Below the pieces are notes generated by a model that was not told the origin of the DNA, did no database searches, and saw only the letters and a list, made by a program, of their open reading frames with translations. The position numbers were made by a program, and so were the translations under genes. From CAIOHW01 sp046317855 (lineage in GTDB: Bacteria > Bdellovibrionota > UBA1018), in the NCBI GenBank assembly GCA_046317855.1, contig JBKCVM010000006.1, positions 1 to 16,416 of the forward strand: a DNA stretch of 16,416 nt, given 5' to 3'. Shown piece by piece: positions 6,790 through 13,490 of this stretch. Positions within the stretch are counted from its first letter, which is position 1. Every line of letters begins with the position of its first letter.

Positions 6790-8415
6790 TTAACGCTGGA
6801 GCTTCCAAGTGTTGAAGCCCACGCCATATTTAAGAGTGGGCTTTTGCTTGGCCATCCGACGAGTATTTCCGTAGAGCGTGTACTTACGGTTGAACATGAA
6901 ACTGTAGGGCGCATCCTCGGCAATCTGCTCGTGGATTTGATGAAGCAGTCGCTTGCGCTTCGTCTTGTCAAGAGTCACACGCATCTCATCGATCAGCTGA
7001 TCGACCTTAGGATTTGAGTAGCTAATGATGTTGCTCCCGGGTGAAGGAATAGAAGCACTATGCCAAATCTGCTTGGGATCGGGCTCTAGGTCATTGATCA
7101 TCCAGCCGAGTGCAACGGCGTCGAATTTGCGCTCATCCAATAGTTTCAAAAAGCTATTCCACTCAATCGTCTTGATGTTGAGCGTGATACCCAGCTTCTT
7201 CATGTCCTCTTTAATTACTGTCCAATACTTATCGCTGTCCTTGTTGGCGTTCAGCAGCGTAAACTCAAAAAGAGTTTCTCTTCCGTCAATGACGCGAGTG
7301 AGCCCCTTGGGCCCCATTCTCCATCCTGCTTTTTCGAGCAGAGAAAGCGCCTTCTTTGGGTTGAAATCGACAGGCCTGACCTTAGGTGAACTGGCAGAGC
7401 TCTTATTGCCAAAGGGGCCGGTAGCGGCTTCACTGAGGTCAAAGGCAAACTTTTTGATCATGAACTCACGATTCACTAAATGACTCATGGCCAAGCGAGT
7501 ATTGCGATCAGCAAAGAAGGGGTGCTTGAAGTTCCAAGCAATAAATCCGTAGCTGAAGTTGCTGGAGGCAGAGTTCTCTGCCTTGACCGCCTCCACTTTG
7601 GTCTGCCACTCGGAGCCTTGAGTTTTTTGCACAAATTGCTCGGGAGTCAGCGGCAGCATGTCGAGGTCGCCTCTTTTTAGCAGCTCGAGCGCTACCGCTT
7701 CTTCTTTGACGGGTCTGAAAAAGATCCGCTCAAATGAATAGTAATTCTTATAGGTGGGTAGGTCCCTGCCAAAGAAATCAGGATTCCGCACCAGCACGAT
7801 CTTTTGACCTTTGTCCCATGATTCGAGGCGGTAAGGGCCGGTGCCGATGAGTTGCCTGTTGAACTGAGGATCTTTGGGGTCTCCTGATCCATACACGTGT
7901 TTAGGAATGATGGTCAGATCCGCCAGGACGTCAAAGTTCTTGAAGTAAACTTGCTTTGTCCTGAACTCGATGGTGGTTTCGTTGAGGACTTTGGCTTCTT
8001 GAATTCCTTCGAGATAGACGCGGACATGCGGAGCCTGAAAACGTCCTTCAAAATAGACATCAAAGCTGTACTTGACGTCCTCTGCAGTGAGAGGTTTTCC
8101 GTCGTGCCACTTCACGCCCTTTCGAAGCCTAAAGGTGAAGCTCTTGCCATCTTTTGAAGTCGTGTAGCTTTCAGCGAGCGCAGGCATCCATTCGTAGGTC
8201 TCCTCACTGCGCGACATCAAAGAGTTCATCACATATCTTTGGACCTGGGTTGCGTATGCGTCGCTCGAGGTGATCGGATTCAGAGTGGTTGGCTCAGCGT
8301 CAAGGCGGAGGTAGAAGGTGCCTCCTTCTGGGCCTGTAGAGGCTAGGGCTGCGGTTACCTGAAGCAAAAGGGCAGGCAGAAGAAGCATGACTGAAGTCTT
8401 TTTAAACCGAATCAT
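6790..8415 (-). CDS. Periplasmic peptide-binding protein (SBP_bac_5), YejA-like
   Basis: 541 residues, the solute receptor of the importer. A signal peptide ends near residue 25 (ALLLQVTAALA). The mature protein shows the family-5 hallmarks: PTTLNPITSSDAY near the start, PALAESYTTSKDGKSFTFRL, then KWHDGKPLTAEDVKYSFD near residue 110, and IGTGPYRLESWDKGQKIVL in the middle. Family-5 receptors bind oligopeptides and related solutes; the ligand here is not determined, and YejA-like rests mainly on the YejB/YejE neighbours. GAGGAG (8427-8432) lies 11 bases before the ATG. It heads the operon and is divergent from the dehydrogenase gene, with only 55 bases between them. Confidence 0.88.
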   Translation of the reverse strand: MIRFKKTSVMLLLPALLLQVTAALASTGPEGGTFYLRLDAEPTTLNPITSSDAYATQVQRYVMNSLMSRSEETYEWMPALAESYTTSKDGKSFTFRLRKGVKWHDGKPLTAEDVKYSFDVYFEGRFQAPHVRVYLEGIQEAKVLNETTIEFRTKQVYFKNFDVLADLTIIPKHVYGSGDPKDPQFNRQLIGTGPYRLESWDKGQKIVLVRNPDFFGRDLPTYKNYYSFERIFFRPVKEEAVALELLKRGDLDMLPLTPEQFVQKTQGSEWQTKVEAVKAENSASSNFSYGFIAWNFKHPFFADRNTRLAMSHLVNREFMIKKFAFDLSEAATGPFGNKSSASSPKVRPVDFNPKKALSLLEKAGWRMGPKGLTRVIDGRETLFEFTLLNANKDSDKYWTVIKEDMKKLGITLNIKTIEWNSFLKLLDERKFDAVALGWMINDLEPDPKQIWHSASIPSPGSNIISYSNPKVDQLIDEMRVTLDKTKRKRLLHQIHEQIAEDAPYSFMFNRKYTLYGNTRRMAKQKPTLKYGVGFNTWKLQR

Positions 8416-8470
8416 ATCGCAGGGATCTCCTCAGTTTGATCTCGCAAAACTTTAGGTTAGGAAGGGGACC

Positions 8471-10090
8471 ATGTCCATCACCATCAATGAACCCGTTCGT
8501 TCGTACGACCCACAAAGTTCTGCAGGTATGGTCCAGCGAGATAGCCTCAAAGCTCGGCTGGATGCGATGTCCAAAGAGCAGATCGAAATTCCACTCATGA
8601 TTGGAGGAAAGGCCGTCCGAACAGGGCGCACGCGCAAGGTGGTGATGCCCCATGCTCACGGTGAAGTCCTTGCGGAGTTTCATCTTGCAGGCGCAGCTGA
8701 ACTTGAAGCAGCCGCAAAGGCGGCGCTGGTTGCAAAGGCCGAGTGGGAGGCGCTCTCTTGGGAGGATCGAGCGTCAGTCTTTCTCAAGGCCGCTGATCTG
8801 CTGGCGGGTCCTTGGAGGGACACGCTCAACTCGGCGACTATGTTGGGGCAGTCAAAAAATGTTTTTCAGGCCGAGATCGATGCGGCTTGCGAGCTCATCG
8901 ATTTTTTTAGGTTTAATGTTGAGTTCTACCGCAAGATTCTCGAGGTCCAGCCTGTGTCTGGGCCTGGGATGTGGAATCACACGGATTACCGTCCGCTCGA
9001 AGGGTTCGTGCTAGCGATCACACCTTTCAATTTCACTGCGATTGCCGCCAACCTTCCGGCTGCGCCTGCCCTGCTTGGCAACACGGTGGTCTGGAAACCC
9101 TCTGATACTCAGATGCTTTCTGCTTGGCATACTTATCGGCTCTTTGAAGCTGCCGGCCTTCCTCCTGGCGTGATCAACATGGTGGCAGCCGACGGTCCAC
9201 TCACTTCTCAGGTTCTGGTGCGCCATCCTGAGCTTGCTGGCGTGCACTTCACCGGCTCGACCGCTACTTTTCAGAGCATTTGGAAGACGGTGGGAGAAAA
9301 TCTTTCTTCATATCGGTCGTATCCTCGGCTGGTGGGTGAAACTGGCGGTAAGGATTTCGTATTTGCGCATTCGAGTGCAGATCACGAAGCGCTAGTCGCT
9401 GCTCTTGTTCGGGGTGCTTTTGAGTACCAGGGCCAAAAGTGTTCAGCAGCATCGCGTGCTTATCTGCCACGCTCAGTTTGGGAAAAAATTTCCAAAAAGC
9501 TCGTAGAAGAAACCGCGAGTCTCAAGATGGGAGATGTTCGAGACTTCTCTCACTTCGTAAACGCAGTGATCGACGAGCGATCTTTCGATAGGATTGCGGG
9601 CTATCAAAAATTTGCTTCACAATCCGCGGAGGCAAACATCCTGACCGGGGGCACTGCCAATAAGACGAGTGGCTATTTTGTTCAGCCCACGATCATCGAG
9701 ACGACTAACCCGCGCTTTAAGACGATGGTTGAAGAGATTTTTGGCCCCGTCTTGACGGTCTGGATTTATGAAGACTCAAAGCTCGATGAAGCTCTAGCAC
9801 TTTGTGACTCGACTAGTCCTTATGCGCTCACTGGGGCAATTTTTGCTCAAGACCGCAGGGTCGTGGCTCGTCTTTCTAGAAGTTTGAGGCATGCTGCCGG
9901 AAATTTCTACATCAACGACAAGCCCACGGGCGCAGTCGTGGGGCAGCAGCCGTTTGGCGGGGCGCGTGCTTCTGGTACCAACGATAAGGCCGGATCGGCG
10001 CTCAATCTTTATCGCTGGCTTTCGCCGCGCACTATTAAAGAAACTTTTGCCCCGCCCGTGGACTACCGGTATCCGTTCCATCGAGTGTAA
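8471..10090 (+). CDS. pruA: 1-pyrroline-5-carboxylate dehydrogenase (L-glutamate gamma-semialdehyde dehydrogenase), ALDH4A1-like
   Basis: 539 residues, the full length of the ALDH4A1/PruA long form. It oxidises glutamate gamma-semialdehyde to glutamate with NAD+, the second step of proline catabolism. Visible motifs in order: ITPFNFTAIAANLPAAPALL and WKPSDT (nucleotide site), HFTGSTATFQSIWK, VGETGGKDFVF with the general-base Glu290, GQKCSAASRAYLP with the catalytic Cys324, EEIFGPVLTV, and a C-terminal block GNFYINDKPTGAVVGQQPFG followed by GARASGTNDKAG. These blocks agree closely with human ALDH4A1 as I recall it. It stands alone, not fused to proline dehydrogenase as in PutA, and no proline dehydrogenase gene is in the window. 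AGGAAGGGG (8459-8467) is a strong ribosome site. Two hairpins follow the stop. Confidence 0.93.
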   Translation: MSITINEPVRSYDPQSSAGMVQRDSLKARLDAMSKEQIEIPLMIGGKAVRTGRTRKVVMPHAHGEVLAEFHLAGAAELEAAAKAALVAKAEWEALSWEDRASVFLKAADLLAGPWRDTLNSATMLGQSKNVFQAEIDAACELIDFFRFNVEFYRKILEVQPVSGPGMWNHTDYRPLEGFVLAITPFNFTAIAANLPAAPALLGNTVVWKPSDTQMLSAWHTYRLFEAAGLPPGVINMVAADGPLTSQVLVRHPELAGVHFTGSTATFQSIWKTVGENLSSYRSYPRLVGETGGKDFVFAHSSADHEALVAALVRGAFEYQGQKCSAASRAYLPRSVWEKISKKLVEETASLKMGDVRDFSHFVNAVIDERSFDRIAGYQKFASQSAEANILTGGTANKTSGYFVQPTIIETTNPRFKTMVEEIFGPVLTVWIYEDSKLDEALALCDSTSPYALTGAIFAQDRRVVARLSRSLRHAAGNFYINDKPTGAVVGQQPFGGARASGTNDKAGSALNLYRWLSPRTIKETFAPPVDYRYPFHRV

Positions 10091-10102
10091 ATAAAAAGGT
10101 GA

Positions 10103-10130
10103 CGGCGGGGTTTCTTGCTTGAAACCGCCG
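10103..10130. other. GC-rich hairpin downstream of pruA
   Basis: CGGC (10103-10106), a two-base bulge, GGTTTC, loop TTGCTT, GAAACC and GCCG form a ten-pair stem 12 bases after the pruA stop. No T-run follows on the plus strand. It may stabilise the 3' end or aid termination, but it is not a textbook intrinsic terminator. Confidence 0.4.
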
Positions 10131-10144
10131 CCGCCGCGTTCTTT

Positions 10145-10169
10145 CAAAAGGATCTTCTAATAAGATCCT
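10145..10169 (-). terminator. Intrinsic terminator of the secreted-protein gene
   Basis: AGGATCTT (10149-10156), loop CTAAT and AAGATCCT (10162-10169) form a perfect eight-pair stem beginning six bases beyond the minus-strand stop. Read on the minus strand, a short T-run (TTTTG, ending near 10145) follows, as expected for termination of the 10176-11264 gene. Transcription from pruA runs into it from the other side. Confidence 0.6.
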
Positions 10170-10175
10170 CAGGGA

Positions 10176-11264
10176 TTATTTTGAATTCCTGATCAGCTCT
10201 TTTACGCCTTTGATGATGTTTTTAACATCGTCGACGTGTCGCCGGGTGTCGCTTGGACTTTGAGTCTGAAAGCGAGCAAGAGTGACTTTGAATTCTTTTT
10301 CAAGCCGCTCAAAATCGTGCTTTCTTACGCCCAAAAACGCCTGAGTTTTTCCTGAAATCGATTGTTCCGTGAACTGTAGAGTCACCTTTCGGTTCTCAAA
10401 CTTTTGGACCGTAGACGGCTCCCAATTACTGTTATAACGAACAAGGGATTCTAAGGACCCGCCGAGTTCGGGAATTTCGATGGTGATGCTTGGGCTGTCT
10501 TCACTTTCCGTTTCAATGATGATGGTCTGATCTTGGGCGATCTTGGCCATCTCAAGGCTATTTAGCTCGTCTTTGATGTTTTCCAGGCAGCGCTCAAAAT
10601 TGTGAAAATCCTCCACTGCAATGGTCGAGCAGCGTGATGCTTGGTTGGGTCCGGAGCCGGCTTTTCTATTGTTTTCTAGATCAAGATCGCGTCGCGTCTC
10701 AGTGATCTTAGATTCTAGGTGTTTGTTAGAAACCACCCTGAGTTGACGAAGGAGCGTGGCCACCTGACTCAGGTTTTGAGCCTGCTGCAGTTGATCGAGG
10801 ATGGGCTTGATGTCTAGTTCAAGGGCACTGTACGGCTGGCTCAGTTCTTTGTTGAATTCAGCAGCAGTGTAGCGGATGGCCGCAATCGTAGGGGTGTAGG
10901 CAGTGGCAACAGCCTTTGCCTCGACTCCATAGCGAGAAGCTTTTTTGACTGCTCGGTAAGAGCCTTCAGTAACTACGCGAGACGATGAGACTGGAGCCCA
11001 TGGAAGGTTCGAGGCAGTGGCAGTTGCTTGAAAGGCTGCAATGTTTTGTTCAAGATTGGTCTTTTCAATGACAAAGTGACCCTCGGCAGACTTGATCATG
11101 TCATCGTTTTGAATCACTTGGTTGGCGATGCGCTGCGCAAATTCTTGCAGAAGATTGGGGTTGAGCTCAGCCATTGCGTTTTGACCTGCCAGGGAGAGTA
11201 GAACCCCGGAGAGCGATAGAATGGCTGTTCTTTTTGTAGCTTGTTTGAGTTTGTTGTCTTTCAT
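10176..11264 (-). CDS. Predicted secreted protein, unknown family
   Basis: 362 residues. The ATG at 11264 is chosen over one 60 bases upstream because a strong promoter sits at 11293-11321, AAGGA lies nine bases before the ATG, and the resulting N-terminus (MKDNKLKQATKRTAILSLSG, continuing to QNAMA) is a clean signal peptide cleaved near residue 32. The mature part is mostly helical and charged. Residues about 35-190 are Ala/Gln/Leu-rich and may form a helical bundle or coiled coil. A pair of Cys (in SRCSTIAVED and ERCLENIKDE) lies about 18 residues apart in the middle and could form a disulfide. After them comes a shorter beta-rich section with an acidic patch (ETESEDSPSITIEIPELGGS) and a basic C-terminal helix. 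No known family is recognised. A periplasmic or exported location is inferred from the signal peptide. Confidence 0.75.
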   Translation of the reverse strand: MKDNKLKQATKRTAILSLSGVLLSLAGQNAMAELNPNLLQEFAQRIANQVIQNDDMIKSAEGHFVIEKTNLEQNIAAFQATATASNLPWAPVSSSRVVTEGSYRAVKKASRYGVEAKAVATAYTPTIAAIRYTAAEFNKELSQPYSALELDIKPILDQLQQAQNLSQVATLLRQLRVVSNKHLESKITETRRDLDLENNRKAGSGPNQASRCSTIAVEDFHNFERCLENIKDELNSLEMAKIAQDQTIIIETESEDSPSITIEIPELGGSLESLVRYNSNWEPSTVQKFENRKVTLQFTEQSISGKTQAFLGVRKHDFERLEKEFKVTLARFQTQSPSDTRRHVDDVKNIIKGVKELIRNSK

Positions 11265-11292
11265 GGGTCTTTTTCCTTTCATGACGGCGCGG

Positions 11293-11321
11293 ATTCTACT
11301 GTACCTGACTGTTTCGGTCAA
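11293..11321 (-). promoter_or_regulatory. Strong sigma-70-like promoter for the secreted-protein gene
   Basis: Read on the minus strand, TTGACC (11316-11321), exactly 17 bases, then TAGAAT (11293-11298). Both elements are one base from consensus. The predicted start of transcription near 11286 gives a leader of about 22 bases containing the AAGGA ribosome site, so it rules against an ATG further upstream as the start of this gene. Confidence 0.75.
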
Positions 11322-11418
11322 CAATAGAGATAAAATAATTTTCCTTTTATATTCAGGCGCTTAGTGATGCGCTCGTGCGCAACTCAAGGTCCGACAGAAA
11401 ATTGCCGATAGGACTTTT

Positions 11419-11682
11419 ATGGACCGTGAAACTTTCCTTGAGCAAGTAAAGCAGCAATATATGGAACGGATCACTGCTGTTTATATGCAGGCTGAGCACA
11501 CTGGAAGAGTGGATTTCAAGCAGCTCTCTTTGCAGCTGCAGGAGCTCAAAAAACTCGCAGCCGGAGAAGGCGTACCTGCCCCCGAGTTTGACGACTTGGT
11601 TTACTCGCTGCTTCCAGGAGTTGAAGGTCAAGTAGAGCTCTCGATCCCTGCGCGACCTGCCGCAAAAAAGAAGGCCGCTTAA
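11419..11682 (+). CDS. Small hypothetical protein with Lys/Ala-rich tail
   Basis: 87 residues, no recognised family. The start ATG has AGGA about six bases upstream (TAGGACTTTT). The first 55 residues look like two or three amphipathic, Gln/Glu/Leu-rich helices (FLEQVKQQYMERITAVYM, then KQLSLQLQELKKLA). The end is a short tail ARPAAKKKAA that could bind nucleic acid; that is speculation. There is no signal peptide, so it is probably cytoplasmic. It ends nine bases from the convergent RRM gene. An open frame on the opposite strand (11353-11631) gives a less natural protein and is rejected. AT-rich DNA at 11331-11353 upstream may hold its promoter, but no clear element pair is seen. Confidence 0.65.
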   Translation: MDRETFLEQVKQQYMERITAVYMQAEHTGRVDFKQLSLQLQELKKLAAGEGVPAPEFDDLVYSLLPGVEGQVELSIPARPAAKKKAA

Positions 11683-11691
11683 GGCGGCGCG

Positions 11692-11958
11692 TTAGCGCTT
11701 GCGGGGCTCTGCGGCACCCTTAGCTTGACTCACAGTGAGTGGACGTCCTTGGAACTCCGCACCATGAAAGCGATCAATAGCCTTTGAGACATCGCTCTCG
11801 CTCACCATTTCGATGAAGCCAAAGCCTTTAGAACGGCCTGAAATGGGATCAGTGATGATTCGTACAGACTGTACTTGCCCGATCTGCCCAAAGATCTCTA
11901 CGAGCTGCGGTTCAGTTGTATTGAAAGGCAAATTTCCGACGTAAATTTTGCGCCCCAT
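11692..11958 (-). CDS. Single-RRM RNA-binding protein
   Basis: 88 residues, essentially one RNA recognition motif, like the small glycine-rich RNA-binding proteins of cyanobacteria and other bacteria. RNP2 is KIYVGNLPF (residues 4-12), with the conserved aromatic Tyr6. RNP1 is RSKGFGFIEM (42-51), with Phe46 and Phe48 for base stacking. The last four residues are basic (PRKR). Such proteins bind single-stranded RNA and in cyanobacteria are often cold-induced; the target here is unknown. No Shine-Dalgarno sequence precedes the ATG. Instead an extended -10 promoter element ends six bases before it, suggesting a leaderless mRNA. It is convergent with the small gene at 11419 and divergent from the gene at 12029. 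Confidence 0.9.
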   Translation of the reverse strand: MGRKIYVGNLPFNTTEPQLVEIFGQIGQVQSVRIITDPISGRSKGFGFIEMVSESDVSKAIDRFHGAEFQGRPLTVSQAKGAAEPRKR

Positions 11959-11964
11959 TGATTG

Positions 11965-11973
11965 AGTCTAGCA
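11965..11973 (-). promoter_or_regulatory. Extended -10 promoter element of the RRM gene
   Basis: Read on the minus strand, TGCTAGACT (TG-N-TAGACT) ends six bases before the ATG at 11958. Transcription would then begin at or within a base or two of the start codon. No good -35 hexamer is seen at 17 bases, which is common for extended -10 promoters. Confidence 0.45.
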
Positions 11974-12028
11974 TGGCAAAAACAACGCCGGCTGGATTTT
12001 TCAATTTGGGTCGGCTACCGATTTTAGA

Positions 12029-12667
12029 ATGATCGAATTCTTTCAGATTCTCGGCGCCATCTTTGGACTTTCAACCACTACCATTCTTGAAGTCGCAGAT
12101 CGTCACTGCAACGCTGCAATTTGGCGGGCCGAGCCTAGACGCATTGCGAGCGGAAGATATGCCGCTGAAATTGCAATACTCTGTGAAGTCAAGCCGCAGT
12201 TAGGTGGCGACTACTCTCGCCTTGAAGAACTCATTTACACTCAGATGAAGGAGCGGGGCTCTTTCATCTCTGGTCCGACCCAAGAAGAGTTTATGGGGAT
12301 GCCATCAAAGATTTCTGATTACGTTTTTCGTTACTCTGGCCAGAAGTTTGATTTGGAGTCTCGTCAGGATGTTCGCATTGCAAATAATTTGGTGAATCGC
12401 ATGGTTGGGATGCTTCATACGACCCGGGTTCGTGGAACCGGAAATGCAGAGCACATCAAACAAGTCGACGCCCAGGTCGAAGTGAACCGGGCCTCTCAAG
12501 CGGGAGAACCTGTGCTCGATCGCGCACTTTTTATTGTTTCAGGTGAGTTCACCAAGCCTTGGTATGTCCCAGAGGGAGTTTTGCTCTCTGAGGCCAAGAA
12601 ACGCGGACCTCAAGAGATGGCAAACTTGGCGGAACAAGCAGTCCAAAAAATGGAAGAAAGCTACTAA
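12029..12667 (+). CDS. Hypothetical protein, about 212 residues
   Basis: No family is recognised. The first 20 residues (MIEFFQILGAIFGLSTTTIL) are hydrophobic but lack a basic n-region and a cleavage motif, so this is more likely part of the fold than a signal peptide. The rest is mixed alpha/beta with short charged runs (EELIYTQMKERGSF, SRQDVRIANNLVNRMVGMLH) and a C-terminal helix (EMANLAEQAVQKMEESY). Two Cys occur, at residues 27 and 52. Only a weak ribosome site is visible before the ATG (TTTTAGA). It is divergent from the RRM gene (70 bases apart) and convergent with the RNase H gene (nine bases apart), so it is probably transcribed alone. Length and the absence of a credible rival frame support it as a gene. 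Confidence 0.65.
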   Translation: MIEFFQILGAIFGLSTTTILEVADRHCNAAIWRAEPRRIASGRYAAEIAILCEVKPQLGGDYSRLEELIYTQMKERGSFISGPTQEEFMGMPSKISDYVFRYSGQKFDLESRQDVRIANNLVNRMVGMLHTTRVRGTGNAEHIKQVDAQVEVNRASQAGEPVLDRALFIVSGEFTKPWYVPEGVLLSEAKKRGPQEMANLAEQAVQKMEESY

Positions 12668-12676
12668 GAGAAAGCG

Positions 12677-13444
12677 CTATTTCTTGAGTGGCAAGTGGGG
12701 GGGGGTTCGAACTCCCCATTCTTTCCAAATCAAAGAAGCTTCTGCCTCAGTCATCGCTTTTTTGAATCGAGCGCCAGGGCGTCCCTTGACACGCGCTTCA
12801 CAGCTTTTCCAATCCGGGTGGGCTTCTGCCACTCCGTTGACTAAGCTCAGATAGGCAACAGGCTTTTCTCTTTCTGAGTTCTTCTTCCAGCGATCAGGCT
12901 TTATCTCTGGAATATCGCGTTCTTCTGGCAAATCGTGAATGGCAACAAAGTAGCGTAGCAAGGGACCATGGTAGAGCCCACTCGGGACGGGACGTTTCTG
13001 TGAAAAAGAAACTGCGATCTCATCCACTCGTTCGTTACCCGGAATGCCGGCATGTCCTTTCACATATGACCACTTAATCTTTGGGTCTCCGTGCCGATGC
13101 CGATGCGTCACTTCGAGAAAAAGTGCCTGCCACAGATCTGCATTCTGAACTTCTTTGCCCTCTGCGGTTTTCCAGTTCCGGTTTTTCCATGCAAAAACCC
13201 ACTGAGTGATTCCATGCAGAACGTAAAGAGAGTCGGTCAAGATCTCGAGGGGTCCCCTCGTTTCGCGCACGTTTTCGAGCGCCCTGAGCACTGCTACCAT
13301 TTCCATTCGGTTGTTGGTGGTGGATGGGTTTCTGCCGCCCATCTCCTCGATGGTTCCGTCTGCAAAGCAAATGACGGCACCCCAGCCTCCTGGGCCAGGG
13401 TTTCCTGAGCAGGCACCATCGGCAAAAATCAGGGTTTGCAACAC
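12677..13444 (-). CDS. rnhA: Ribonuclease HI with a C-terminal hybrid-binding (viroplasmin-like) domain
   Basis: 255 residues, about 100 longer than E. coli RNase HI. Residues 1-148 are the catalytic domain, which cuts the RNA strand of RNA/DNA hybrids. FADGACSGNPGPGGWG carries Asp9, NNRMEM carries Glu48, LTDSLY carries Asp71, and NERVDE carries Asp141, with His131 in KGHAG. Residues about 195-243 match the hybrid-binding/caulimovirus viroplasmin domain: a conserved Tyr198, WKSCEARVKG (Trp212) and GARFKK (227-229), then an acidic helix. A charged linker joins them. This domain is normally at the N-terminus. No ATG is available: the start is GTG at 13444 or TTG at 13441, and AAGGAA just upstream is better spaced for the TTG. 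It follows the M50 protease gene by 46 bases on the same strand. Confidence 0.9.
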   Translation of the reverse strand: MLQTLIFADGACSGNPGPGGWGAVICFADGTIEEMGGRNPSTTNNRMEMVAVLRALENVRETRGPLEILTDSLYVLHGITQWVFAWKNRNWKTAEGKEVQNADLWQALFLEVTHRHRHGDPKIKWSYVKGHAGIPGNERVDEIAVSFSQKRPVPSGLYHGPLLRYFVAIHDLPEERDIPEIKPDRWKKNSEREKPVAYLSLVNGVAEAHPDWKSCEARVKGRPGARFKKAMTEAEASLIWKEWGVRTPPHLPLKK

Positions 13445-13490
13445 TTCCTTTCGGTAGCTCGAATGCGGAATGTGTTCAAGTGATGTGGGC

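Noticed and set aside
11357..11380. Three GCGC copies that could form two alternative short hairpins upstream of the gene at 11419
   Set aside because: Four-pair stems are too short to support a riboswitch or attenuator claim.
11353..11631. 92-residue minus-strand frame opposite the small gene at 11419
   Set aside because: The plus-strand frame has a ribosome site and a more natural composition; the minus frame has neither.
12669..12684. AGAAA-loop-TTTCT between the convergent genes at 12029 and 12677
   Set aside because: A five-pair, AT-rich stem without a T-run is too weak to call a terminator.
12694..12720. GGGGTTCGAACTCCCC, resembling a tRNA T-arm or integration scar near the RNase H 3' end
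   Set aside because: No matching acceptor, D-arm or anticodon arm lies at the right distance on either strand, and the stem would contain a mismatch. It is explained by the coding sequence of the RNase H tail.
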